A stretch of 64,000 nucleotides of DNA from Muricea muricata (GCA_963855995.1 OY979731.1:3187001-3251000), one strand, 5' to 3'. Counted from the stretch's first letter, positions 10,217 through 23,300 are shown. The notes: generated by a model from the sequence alone, not told the origin. Translations and numbers: made by a program.

Positions 10217-10690
10217 GGAGCTGTCCGCCATCTTGGATGAGTTGTCAATGAGTAAAAGAATAACAGTATTAAGCTATTAGTAACAATCAAGCAACACATA
10301 AGCCCAATGTTTGCCTAAAGGCTGCTTTCCAGTTATCCGTTTTTCACACGTACGTACACGCACGTAAATGTTTAAACTCGTCTAAGTAGTTTGTATTCAA
10401 CAAATAGAATCACTAAAACATGCTAACTCGTAGGGAATGCTGAATTCTTTCTATGTAAACAATTGTTCATTTCAAATGTAATATTGAAATGGATTTAGAG
10501 TTTTACGTGCGTGTACGCACGTGTGAAAAACGCGTAACTGGAAAACAGCCTTAAATGTGTGTTAGAAACGAGTTCTGATCGCTGTTTACCGAAATTAAAA
10601 TGTTTAGTGACCGTTGATATTCCAAGATGGCGGGCAGGTTTGAGCTTTAAGTCAAAATACCTCCCTCCAGAATCCAGTTACTCGATCTTA
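10217..10690. repeat. Second CCGCCATCTTGG foldback, interrupted
   Basis: CTGTCCGCCATCTTGGATGA at about 10222 and its partner near 10618 (TTCCAAGATGGCGGGCAG) are inverted, as in the 8855-9372 element. The TIR element at 10318-10552 lies between the arms, so this appears to be a nested insertion. Confidence 0.6.
10318..10552. mobile_element. Nonautonomous TIR element, TIRs of about 50 bp
   Basis: Left end 10318-10368 (AAGGCTGCTTTCCAGTTATC) and right end 10501-10552 are inverted repeats with few mismatches, including ACGTGCGTGTACGCACGT. Flanking TA/TAA at both ends could be a target-site duplication. About 235 bp with no open frame: a MITE of an unidentified DNA-transposon group. Confidence 0.85.
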
Positions 10691-10919
10691 AGGCCGAGAC
10701 AGACCGGACGCGATTTGACAACGCGACGCGAATTTTCGAATTTCAACGTCCTTTAACTTTATCCCTTTTCTATTTTTCTCCAATCCTCGGAAGACTTCAT
10801 TTAAGGTATTTGAGTGCACATATCTAATTAAATTTCTTTCCGTTGATGGTTTTATTGGCTTTTAAAAATCGAAAAACCGCGTCGCGTTGGCAAATTGCGT
10901 CCAATCTGTGTGAGCCTTT
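10690..10919. mobile_element. Nonautonomous TIR element, TIRs of about 41 bp
   Basis: Left end 10690-10730 (AAGGCCGAGACAGACCGGAC, then ACAACGCGACGCG) and right end 10878-10918 (CGCGTCGCGTTGG to GTGTGAGCCTT) are inverted repeats. TTA/TTAA flanks suggest a short target duplication. No coding frame. Confidence 0.85.
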
Positions 10920-11239
10920 AATCTTTAGGGGGATTGTTCTTTACTACACTCAACTTTTACAAGTCACGGTCCCTCGCCTTCTCGGGCGAAAAAGGTGAAG
11001 TGAGGGATTAAACAAATATATTTCTTATGTTTTGTAAATCATTAGGTATCTGCTAGTTGCTTTTGTTCCGAGGTTAGTGAATTTAAGCATATCTAGTGTT
11101 GTGCACGCCCTGAGCACACCAGACAGTTCTGAAAACTCTATTCTGTTTTTCAGTAAAATAAGAAGTTCAACCGGGAAAATGAAGACACCCCAAAAAGTTT
11201 TTCGGTGTTAGGGCATACACACAACCAAGCGTTCATGAA
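10920..11239. other. 3' flank of the large minus-strand gene
   Basis: Lies just downstream of the stop codon of the minus-strand gene and should include its 3' UTR. A small hairpin, CCCTCGCCTT pairing with AAGGTGAAGTGAGGG, sits at about 10971-11008. I see no AATAAA on the minus strand close to the stop, so the poly(A) site is unresolved. Confidence 0.4.
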
Positions 11240-11359
11240 TTATACGTCGCAAAATATTTGTGCGTCTTTAATTTGTTTTAATTTCGTCATCACGATTTCT
11301 GCTCGACTGTTTGCCTTTTCCAATGTCATATCATTGTTGCTAAATACATCATGAAATGT
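11240..11359 (-). CDS. Exon 15 (last coding exon, 39 codons plus stop)
   Basis: Too short to stand out as an open frame, but an excellent acceptor (ttttactttctttctag) precedes ACA TTT CAT GAT, and the phase (0) matches the GTGAGT donor of exon 14. It encodes an amphipathic helix-like stretch (TLEKANSRAEIVMTKLKQIK) and ends IFCDV followed by TAA at 11242-11240. Residues about 2527-2565. Without it the protein would end four codons after the donor, at a stop inside the intron. Confidence 0.7.
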   Translation of the reverse strand, partial: TFHDVFSNNDMTLEKANSRAEIVMTKLKQIKDAQIFCDV

Positions 11360-14300
11360 CTAGAAAGAAAGTAAAAGTAAACATACTAAACTATATGTAC
11401 TTTATTTATAATGGATAGCTAGTTCTAAACTGTTCTTATAGAGATCCATTAAGGATCATCTCTTATTGATCCAGTGTTACTACAGGAGGAAACCTAAATT
11501 AAACTAACTTTATTCATACTGGATAGCTCTATCAGTTCTAAACTGTTCTTCCTAGAGTTCCAGTAGGGATCATCTCTTATTGATCCAGTGTTACTACGGG
11601 AGGAAACCTAAACTAAACTAACTTTATTTGTACTGGAAGCTCTATCAGTTCTAAACTGTACTTTCCAGAGGTCCAGTGACTGAGTGACGAGGATCATCTC
11701 TTATTGATCCAGTGTAGCTACAGGAGGAAACCTAAACTAGACTAACTTTATTATTTCTAACTCACCGCAGATATTTCCCGTATGGCTTGCAAAGTACTGA
11801 GTACTTTCTGTGCGCTTTGTTTAGGTGTGTCAGCTCCGAGGAACATCCCTTCGAATGCCCGGAATAAATTTGATAAAAATCTTTCAACTCCTTGTCCACC
11901 GAGTTTCCTAATTCTTCCTTCCATTGTTGAAACCCATTCCTGTATAGCAACCTTATTCTGGTCTTCCTGATCTGCCTCGCAGTTCATTTTCCATTGATTA
12001 ACACCTACATGAAATACGAAATGTGTACATTAGCTCACTCAGAGCGGGCAGGGCACTTCCATAACCGATAAAACCAAGAATTATTGTAATCAGTATCATA
12101 ACAACAGAGGTCGTGTGATAAATTGCATGGTGAAAAAACATTTGATACATGAAATTTGTGAGACAAAGTTTGATCGTGTAAAAAGGTTTTAGATCGTACT
12201 TGTTTGCGAATGGCGGGAAGGGGACAATAATTGAGATTATGCTGTCCATTGCATACCTGCACCAACTGTACGTAAGTTCATCTCGATGTCTGGAAGGCGA
12301 TCGCGCATTTCAGGAGTATCCAGAACTGAAGTAGGATAAAGAAATTGTTGCAGCATATATAAATACAACCCTGTGCGCAGCTAATCTATATAGCAGGGGG
12401 GAGTGGAGGGGAAGGGAGTAGTATACTCGACAAATGTCATGTTCATGGCACGTGTTTCGAGCAATTTCGTAAACAGCCAAGTATATGGCAGTCGACTGAT
12501 AATAATAGTCTTTATTATCCATCTTCAGTTAAGAAAATTACAATGGTTTAGAATAATGAGTAACTATATACATATCTGATCTATATCTATAAAATATGCA
12601 TGTTAAAGATCTATCAAGTATGTATTGATTTACTTAAAAAAAGCATTAGTAAATGAAAAACAATGATAAATAGTGTTAATAGAGCTTGAAAATTGTTCTA
12701 GGCAGTATTGTGGTTCTTCGGAATAGAAATTGCTCTGGGATGAAGGATGATTGATGTCTATTTGTGCGGGAAATTGGCTGTGAACATTGTTTTCCATCAG
12801 TGTTTGATGTTTCTCTTTTTTTTCTTTTCGGGAAACGTTGCTGCGGGAGCAACTTCATTTGTTTCGCCAAGGAAACGACAAAAATGTAGCCGGCATAAAC
12901 TATGTATTATCTAATTTCCTTAAAATCTTTCAGGCAAAGAAACACTGTTTTGTATGGTGAACTGTACGTGAAGCAATGTTTCAGCATTCGTGTGAAATGA
13001 ACGGATGTTTCTCATGAAAGTGTATCGTAGTTTGACCACACCAGGAAACATAACATAAATTCATAAAAATGATGTTTTTCTTGGTTTGCTTTACCAAATG
13101 ACTAAATAAGAAAATTTATTAGTTTTAATATATAATTGCTCCAGTTAAGCGCTGACCGCAAGCGTTTTGAATTTCCCGCCTTTACGAGAAACCAAGATGG
13201 CGGAACGAAAGATAGAAACTTTTTACAGATATGTTTTACGTATTTTCAATTTTTGCTGTCTTAAATACGTATTGTGCGATTACAATGAAGTGGTAAGGTA
13301 TTAAATTTGTTAGTGTCGTGCAAACAGTGAAAAAACGTTTGAAAACATAGAAAATATTTCACATTTCGCTTCAGCCCAAACCAGCCCAGCTGTCGAACGC
13401 CTTGTTTGGATAATTCCAGTCAAGTTAGAGACGCAATTGCTGGTGTGAAATTGGTAAGTCAATTGATGTTTTCGACCACTGGCAATTGGTGTTAAAAAGG
13501 AAATTTTGTTCTAGTTTTGTTTTGTTTATTGTAAAGTAAACAAAACTAACTTTTTTTTATTGTTTTGAGCTGTTGTTCATCTGTTTTGTATTAAACTCTT
13601 ATCTATACTCATTTAAAAGTATTAGTAAACTTGAAAATTATGAACTGCAATTCATAATCTTTGATCCTCAAATAATTTAAAAACCTTCAAGTGATAACTG
13701 AAAATTGTATGAAATAATTGTTGAGCTATAAATGTATTAGTAGCCTATATGGTCTCTTTCTGCATAACTGCTTATTTTCAAAGCAGGCAATATGCTAAAT
13801 AAATTCAAGTCGTGAATTAGTGCCATCGAGAACACAAAGACAGCAAAGGGCAATGCAAGAATAACAAAGGGCATTGCTGATTAAGGAATACTGCCAAGCT
13901 TGCTTATGTATGCCCACAGAAAGTGATTATGCCCAGAGAAAGTGATTATTACCTTGCTTTTCAAGGTCAGTTATTGTCGTATTCAGCCCCAACTGTAGCT
14001 CGGTGAGTCTTTTCTCATATTGGTCCCGACTCACTTGGTAGGATTCTGACATTTTCTTAATTGTGCCCATCATGTCTTTGCATATCTCAACCAACTGACG
14101 ATACACTTTGCATTTCCCCTTCTTTGATGCTGAATAATAGACAGAACATTTAAGTATCATCTTTAACACACACTTTAACAAAATCCTGGATAGACATTTT
14201 CCATGATTAGGGTAACTTGATGGTCCTAGCAGCAGGGAGTTTTTTAAGAGATTGGTTTAAGAGGCATCACCCCCCCCCCCTCCCCCTCCCCCTGTTAAAT

Positions 14301-17300
14301 ATATTAACCAATCTGACCAAAAACATATATTAAGCATGTTTATCATCCAGTAAGGTTTTCACAAAACTTTGAGAACAAAGAATGGGGGGGGGGGGTTGCT
14401 CCTCCCCAAATACTGACAGCAGGGACACACATAACCTGTTCTTTCAGTTTGTTGCCAAAGTTTGGTAAAATTGACGTGATTTACAATTATACGTTGATTT
14501 TCTCGGCTTAAAAACGTCTATTGAAAATTCCTTCGTAAATAAACTCACAAGATGGGTACCGGTATAAAATGGACCATTCCCCTATTAGGCAAAAATTTTT
14601 AATTCGTAAAATCAATTGGCACAGCCGGAAAGAGCGTCTTAAATTTCATATAATTGGCATTGAGGTCATTTAAAATACTCGCGTTTCATGCTTTATCAAC
14701 AGAGAGCTTCAGATTTGACTGCGAAAACTAATGCGACGAGAGATTTTCCCGTTGAAAATCAGCTATTGCTAACTTGATAATATTTTTTTTTGACACAACA
14801 CTGTTATGTCCTGAAAACAGCAGATGATCCGGGACGAAAACGAATACGAGTTTGTACAAGGGAATTTAAGCTATAAAAATTTCGTAGTTATATAAAAAAA
14901 TTTTCGCAGCCATGGTCAAGTCCAAAGCTCCCTAATAGCAGATATAAAACGCTCGTGTTTTCACTGTTACGAAGAAATCACCATTAGTAGAAGCTGACGA
15001 ACTGCGAAATGAATAAAAATTCCGAACACGTTTTTAGGACAAATATTTACACGTGTTGAAATGAATATTTTCACAAATTAGTGAAAACTAGTAGGGGAAC
15101 AAGTCAAATGCGTAAAGATGGTGCGATTTCAATTTTTTTTCTTTAATCTATTATTAACTTTATGAAATTCGACATGCGTTAACAAATTTTTGCTAAAGAT
15201 TTGATGAAATTATCACGTAAGCGCGTAGCAGCTATTCTCCAAAAAACACGCCTTTTTATTTTGCAGGCCTTTGTTTAAGGGTCATCCCTCCCTTTCCCTG
15301 CCCACCCCTCCCCTCCGCCTCTCGGAAAATCGCCGTTACGAAAAAACCACATGAAAAAACCACGTGTGAATCACATGTGAAATTAGAACAGCATTTCACA
15401 TGTGATCCAAGTGTGGTAAAAACACAAGTGATTCACATGTGATCCACATGTGGATCGCATGTTACCACATGTGATTTACATGTGAAACACATGTGATTTC
15501 CATGTGTTTTTTCATAAGGGCGGTCTGATGGACATAAGTAATTTATACCTGGTATTTGCCATTTTCTCCTCAAAGGAGACCGCGGTACAGTAGTTCGTTG
15601 CTGTAGCAACGATATTACGGGAGGCTGGTAATTATTTCGGATCAACCAAAACGGCCTATTTTCCGGGTCGTCGTCCGTCGACTCGTACTCTCGTCGCCTT
15701 CTCGTGTATGCGTTTTCAGGTAACGTGGTGGTCAAATCCACTTGCTCCTCTTCCAAAGGTCTTCCGAAGAGTTGATCGCTTCTACGACGGCCACGTTTAG
15801 GTTTCGTTTCAGCTTTCTTTGAAGGAACTACAAACAATAAGATTGAACAAGTTTTGAACGAACAGTTAAGTATTTTGCTTTGGTAGTCTCATTTTAATGG
15901 ATCTGTTTCATTCTAAGAGCTTCATTCTCATGACATCCTTTAAAGTCGCAATTTGATCAATTCCACATTTAAGTCAATTGTTGCTAAATTTTTGCCGCAG
16001 CTCTCAGTAGAATTTTCGTCCGCTTTGCTCAGCCTTCATATTTTCCTATTTTGGCAGTGCATGTGCTGTTCGAGTACAACGCAGTGTCAGGAAATTATGG
16101 AACTGCCAGACACTCGCACGTTAAGGATCCGCGTTTCTTAAATAATTAGATCTGCTGCGTGTTTTCCGTCTGAAAGACCAGGCCTAATTGTACCTTATAC
16201 ACCATTATTAAAAGTTTACGAACCATAAAGCAAGTATACGACTTGAATAAAAATTATTGGTCGAAATCGTTTATTTCCACGGCAAAGAATTCATTGAATT
16301 ACTCCTATTTGAGAATGAAAATGGACAAAATTTAACTCTGGTAGTAAATTTATTAGTCCTATTAGCGAAGTTAATTTGGTTTCTTACACGAGGCGAGTAA
16401 TTAATGGCACTTACTTTTTGAGTAATGCTCAGAGGGTGAAAATATGGATCTTCATCGGAGATAGGCGCGCAATTTCCCCCGACATTTTGTAAAAAGGCGA
16501 CATTCAAAAGTCAAGCGTGGTCTTTCGATACTCCGAATGAATTATTTCTGTAGTTCCAGTATTGAACATGCTACAGCACTCTTAAGTTCTATACTTATGT
16601 AATTGTTCATACGAATCAGTGATTTGTGGGCGTTACACGAATGAGTGATTTGTGGCTGTAATATACATGTTAATATTGTATAATTTATTTTAATGACTGT
16701 ACAAAAAGGACAGAACGATTAAGTAAGGGAGATAGAATTTCATAACTATGAAGTAAGGTGTGTTACAAACCGTGAAGAATAAAGATTATAAAACCGATCG
16801 TTTGATTTAGTTCAATTCGAATGTTAGTAAAAACAGTAATAATCAATGTCTGTTTACCTTTGTGCTTGCGACTTTTGTGGAACATAAAATGTGCTATGTG
16901 ATTGGCCATCTTAGGAACGAGCTCCCTGTTCAGGCAGCCGTAGTATGGCAAGCTTTTCGTGTCGTCTTTGCTGGCGAATGTAGCGTTAATCCTCATCGTC
17001 AAACAACTCGTAGCGAGCGTCTTCAATGTAGTGTGGAAACACACAGCCTTGATGTTCACCAGCCGTTCTAGACCAAATCTCTTGATGGATTCAGCTGCGC
17101 CGAGACCGACACGAGTGTCGTGGTTAACGAGGTGGAGCGCCCGGCGTGCCGCGTCCAGTACCGCCTGAGTCTTCCCTTTCAAAAATTCTGTTTCCCACAC
17201 TATCTTTTCTCTCGCGCGCTTTTTTTCTTTGTCGGCATACACAAGTTTCTGTGAGCGACAAAAGATTACAATCTTAATCAAAATGCAGGGTTGCAAAAAA

Positions 17301-20300
17301 GCCACGGGTATGCGAGTATTACCCGCGAGGAAGGTTTGCAAAATCGCCAGTCAGTGAGGAAGGTTTCATGTCAACACACTACATAATGTATTCTAGACAG
17401 TAACATAACAAAAAATTAAAAGATGGTGATCTATTCCAGAAATCATGCCTTCTTTCTGAAAAAAATAGTGATTCATTCTCAAGACTCATTCTGATGTTCA
17501 GTTTGGAAAGCCCAATTTACAACATTTTGAGGAAGGTTGCGAACTTTGAACATTTTGCCCGGAGGAAGGTTGAACGCTTTTTGCAACTCTGTCAAAATGG
17601 ATGTTATTTTAAACATGCCACATATGGCTACATACTATTTAGAACAAGATCCGTATCTGTAGTTTTTTTAGATGCATTATATGATAAATAACGAAAGTGT
17701 TGGACTTCCACAAGACCCATCTGCGGGACACCTAAGTCTCTAACTTGCATTGAAAATTTGTTGCTGCGCACTTAATATACATCCGATTTTTATCAAACTT
17801 CCATCAGTCCACATACGCAGTATACTTTCATTTTGATACTGGTAATCAGCCATTGAAATTGTTCATGTATTGTACTCGTTAACTTATTACAAATTGTTCA
17901 TTGGTAATCGATCATGAATTGGTGACTGGTAGTTGATGATGAGTTGATCACTGGTAATTGAGCATATTGAGCATACATTATTCACTGATAATTAATCATG
18001 AATCGATAATTGGTGATTTTTTGCCATTCATTCTTACACAACCTGGTTGTCCTTAAATTATAAATAAAAAAGAAAATCTGAGATTTCATATTTATAGAAA
18101 TTACAATTATAGGTTATTAAACAGCTTTTGAATTTCGTGATAAACGGCCTTGAAAGCCCTTGAAACAAACGTCTGTGAATTTTATCCTTGATTTGTATAA
18201 AGCCTGAGCAATTCCGCAAAATTGATAGGAGCTTCATCTCGTACTTACCGCAATCTTTTGAAGATTTTCCGCCGCAACCTGTTTCATGATGCGACAAGCG
18301 TGGTTCTTTGCTTTGCAGATGGGATTTTTTCCATGCCAGCAACACGGCTTCCATCCAGGGCATTTAACACAGTTACCGAACACGTCGTGGTCACAACATT
18401 TCAGCCACGATGTACAACCGATGCAAGCTACGTATAACAAGAGACACGCATAACTTTAATCTTTTGCTGAGGTGCTTCGTTTGTGTTGGCCTGGGGAATT
18501 ACTGAGTACATCCGTAATGACAGTTCTCTGTGCAAACATGCACAATATCATGTCTCTGGAGCCATAGAAATGTTATATATCCGTTATTTAAACTATGCGT
18601 TGAACCCATTTCGTGTGATTGAAGGTATACTTAAGTGAGATTTAGTTTCGTATTTAAATGAGTCCCGGGAACTGCGTGAAGATTGTTTGTTCATATTAGT
18701 CCAACTTCTAAATTACCTTGATTGGGTAACTAGCCTATATGAGATCTGTGTGTTCATCTGGGTCCAGTTAGCCGTCTGAGATCTGCATTTTCATATGACA
18801 CCAGATTGCAGGCTAATTCAGGCACAACAATGTTGAGCAATGTTGTTGATAACCTTGAACAATGTGGGTAGCAAAACATTGTTCAATGCTGTTTTCATCA
18901 CGCCAGAACAGCTTGTTCGTTTTTGCTGTGTACAGGTCTATTTATTTCAAAACTTCAGTTAAAGCTACTATTGATGTAGACAAGATTTGTGTAAAAATAT
19001 TTCCAAACTTATATAAATAAGCTGTTCAGAAGTCACCCTTAAACTTTACGCTAAACGAAGGTTAAGTTAACCGACGTTTTTAACAACCGGCCCGTACAAA
19101 ATCAAAACCTACTTTTTCCACATCGCTGTTCGCTGCATGTTTTATTGTATCTTTCTTCAGCCAGAAACATTTCCCGATCATCACTTTCGATGTCATTCTC
19201 TCCCTCGTCCAACATGAAGATACGTTTGTGCTCCTCAGCCAAGGCTTGCTTGTGATATCTTGTCGCTTCGTCATAGTTTGCAGACGCCTGCTTAACGTAG
19301 CGCTGTGCTTGGTCAGCGGTTGCTGCGACGAGTAGGTTCACGTGTGAGGTTACTTTGGGAATGATGTCAGGTAGACATCCTGAGGCCTGCAATCAGGGTA
19401 AGCAAAGGTAAGGGAGTTAGTAAAAAAATTAATTGGCTGTCTCAGGCGCATATTATTTGATCATCATTTTACTGGTTTGAACAACAAAATACTGGTTATT
19501 TCAAGCAATGTATTGTTTGTTTTGATCAAATAGTATTATTGGTAAAAGAAAATGTCGAAGTGAGAAAATGTAAGTTAGTAAAAGTGGCTGAGTTAGCACA
19601 GCTGAATAGAGCATCCTAAATTTAGTAAAATGGTGAAGTTTGGCTGCAAAACATTGTACAATATTGTAATTTTGCTGTACTGTAAATTTTGCAAATTTTG
19701 TGTACTCTGTATCATGCGCGGAAAAGTGTAATCGGATTTCGAAATGTGATTTCGGATTTCGAAATGTGATTACACTTTTCCGCGCATAATACAAAAGTAT
19801 ACAAAATTTGCAAACTTCACAGGAATATATTATTACATTTTACAATGTTTTGCAACCAAACTTCACCATTTTACAAAATTTTATAGGATGCTCTTTTCAG
19901 CTGTGCTAATGAATATTTCCAATTCAAAAGTTTGTCCAAAAGAGGAATCGTCCATTAGTAAGTTCGTGAAAGTGAGTTAGTAAAACACAATACACACGTG
20001 ACGACGAGCGGCCGTATTCTTGTATAACCAATTAACCATTCACGAGCATGGATAATAGAAAGCTTGGGTGAAGATTTGAACGCTAAAGTGAATGCTAAGG
20101 AATTTGTGCGCTCAAGAAAATCTGTTTAAATCTGTTTACGAACATCTTAATAAGCTGCTCTGATTAGCTAAAACGACTTTGTGTCCCTGCGTCGAAAGCA
20201 CTCCACTGGGAACACAAATTTCTCAAACTCGCTTTATCTGTATTTTAAGGCCGTCTTAAAGAGTTGAAACATTTACTTAAATGCATATGCAGCCATTGTT

Positions 20301-23300
20301 GTGATGACATTATGTCCAAACGTGTGCTTAATTTCAGCATACGTTAAAACGAATTTTGTCCGTTTCGCTTAGGTAATAAAATATTCGATGGTTTTGTGTG
20401 CTTTTAGTATCTATGGCAATATGTAACTGCGTGAACTTACAAAATAGGGTCCATTCTCCGGCAGGCTGTCAGGAGACATAAACGACACAACTGTCTTAGT
20501 AATCCCAAAAAGGTTTCCACTCAGACTAAACTCGGTTCCAGACTCCGACACGTCGATCTTGGTTTCTGCCCCCAGACCCATGAAATTTGCGAATCCTTCC
20601 AACTTGAATTTCGTGGACTCCGGTGTCACCGTGAACCACGCGCGTGGGCCGAACCGCGGTCGGTGCCGGTCAGCATACACTGTTATAAGTCCGTCGTCTA
20701 AGATCAACGGAAATTTCGAATGCGACGTTTTCGCTGTTATGTGTTTGTCCTTGTCAATGCGTAGTTTACAGATTAGGGTTCGCGATATGATGTCGAGTTT
20801 TCCATACAGCTCAAGATCTTCGTCTTTCTTCTCGTTGGGCGTGTATCTAGTTGACAATGTTATATTATGTAGCAATTATTGAATGACGTTGACATTCTTC
20901 ATATCATGCAAAAGCCGAAATCAAGAATGGACCATTCCCCTATTAGACAAACTTTTGAGTTCAGAAAATCAATTAGCACAGTTGAAAAGAGCATCCTAAA
21001 TTTCATACAATTGCAAAGTTTGGTTGCAAAATATTGTAAAATGTGGAAAATATAGTTCTGTAAGGTTTGCAAATTTTGTACACTTTTGTACACTTTTGTA
21101 CTACGCACGGAAAAGCGTTGCCACTATGTAGAAATCTGGTAACGCTTTTTCCCACCCAATGCAAAAGTATACAAAATTTGCAAACTTTATATTACTATAT
21201 TTTCGACATTTTACAATATTTTACAACCGTACATCACAATTTCAAAAAATTTTAGAAGCTATTCGAACTGTGCTAAAATTATTTATGAATTTAATAGTTT
21301 GCCTAATTGGAGAATGGTCCATTTTTTTATTATTTATTTAAAATTGAAGCACTCAAAAGATTTTGATATATTTAGCATCTGTGTGTTGGGCTGATAAGAT
21401 GATCTGTGACAACGTTTAAAATTTCCAAGAACTTTACTAATGGTGTTGTATTTCCATGCATACAAAGTGACTCTAAAACTCCAAGTCCTGAAACCAACAA
21501 TCCTAATATGTTACTGGTTACAGCAAGTTGTTCCTTGAAACATTTTGTTATTTTTTGCTGTCTAATTTGTTCGAGAAAACGATTGCTTCATCGCCTCCTC
21601 CCCCCCCCCCCACCCGTGGCAATAACCACCACTTACTTCACAACGAGCGTTTCGGGAAAACGTGAATTGAGCAACACGCCTGGCAGGCTTGACTTGAAAT
21701 TCAGCGAACTCGTAATGGTTTCCAAGGTGATATTCGCCAGTGTCGCTAGGAAACCAACATCTTTTGGTTTCGACGGCAAGAAATTCAAGTAGGCCGGAGC
21801 GACAATGCGATACAAGCTACCGTAGAGACCAAAATTCAATTGTCCTGTGACAAGAAGCTCTTCCATCGGTATACCACTGATCAGCGGTACGTCGATCTGC
21901 AGACGATCAAAATTGAGGAATTTCCCGGGGAACGGATGTGACCACGCATTTCTACTGGACATTCGCAGTCGGACGCCGGTCGGGTCAAAATTGACAAAAC
22001 CAGTAAAAGTCAAATTATTCTTTTCCAAACGCATTGCCGTAGCAATGCTCATGTAGCTGTAATTGCCCATAGTAAACTGCAATATATTATCTGTCAATTT
22101 CAAGTCTTTCGCCAATTTGAAATCTCTGTCGACGTATCCAGCCAGCGTGTAACCACGTGACGAGACTAGACCTTGGACTCGGTACCATTTCTCCGTGCCC
22201 AACAATTGCGCAGCCGATTCACAAAGCGTGTTCAAACTGCATACGTCGGGCAGTCGGAACTGTCCGACCAACGAGAGACCTCGCTTGAACGAGAGACCCT
22301 TGAACTCGGGATTCAGGAAAAGGGATTCCGTGTCGACAGGCGACAGCACTAATGTTGTGTTTCGACTGTTATCCAGTAATCTTGGAGTTGGAAACTGGTT
22401 GAAACTGAATGCATCGATAGCGTAAGTCAGCGGTAATTTATCAAATAAATACCCAATCGTCATTCTCCTTCTATTTGCAACCGTATCGTGAAATATTACC
22501 GCTTCGACATAAATCGCGTCGTTCCAAGACATCGGCCTGGATTCGCCTGAAAAATGGACCAGCCCGCTTTGACTGTCTTTTACCGTCGCAAACATTCGAG
22601 CATTTTCGATATTCGCATTCAACATTCGGTTCTCGTCAAGGATACGTCTGGCGTCATCCTCCATTTCCATGACAACGCCGAACGACTTCTCAACATCCGG
22701 TAACCAAACTGTGTGCGCCTCACCGCTGATCAACAATTCGTTGGCGCCTGTGTTGGTATGCAAGCTGACATTCATGGTCGCTAAGCCTATTTTTGTACTG
22801 CCCGAGCCATACAATGTCAAGGTAGCGAATTCATTGGAGACTTCTTGTCGAAACTCCAAGGCCGCGTCGTCTAAATATAACATGCCTGGTGCTACGTTAA
22901 ATTGACTGGTCGAATATCCCAAAACAGTGTACAACGATTTTTTCAAATCGTATCGGATCTCCCTTAACAGCACGTTGCCGACATCCGGGTAACCGAGAGA
23001 GGATATTTTAGGTCGCGTGAACTCGGAGAGAGTTTTAAAAACTTTTGTTAGCTCGACTGTCGTTCCCTTTTTTGGGAAAAAGTTGATCGCTTCTGGCGAA
23101 ATTTTCATTATAACATCGTGACTTTCGATGTCGTTTTTAGAGTGGAACAATATGGGTAGAGTCAAGGTAACGCCAGATGAAATATGCGAGCCTAAATCCC
23201 TTTCGAGCATCCCTTCTCCGAAAACGTTCAACCTCAACTTTTTAACGTCGCTTGATGAAGCTGCGAAGCCAAAACCACCGCTGCTAGCCACCTTAAATGA

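Larger units (their letters stand above)
14130..15548. other. Intron 11 with repeat fragments
   Basis: Holds C-rich and G-rich runs (14268-14293 and 14384-14394), an inverted diverged piece of the 6210-6430 element (about 14450-14567), a truncated MITE M copy (14568-14660) and the ACATGT palindrome cluster (15341-15513). Confidence 0.6.

Noticed and set aside
16414-16510. Possible exon of the large gene ending at ACTCAAAAA followed by GTAAGT
   Set aside because: There is no acceptor that gives a phase-1 start with a length divisible by three, whereas exon 10 and exon 11 join directly in phase without it.
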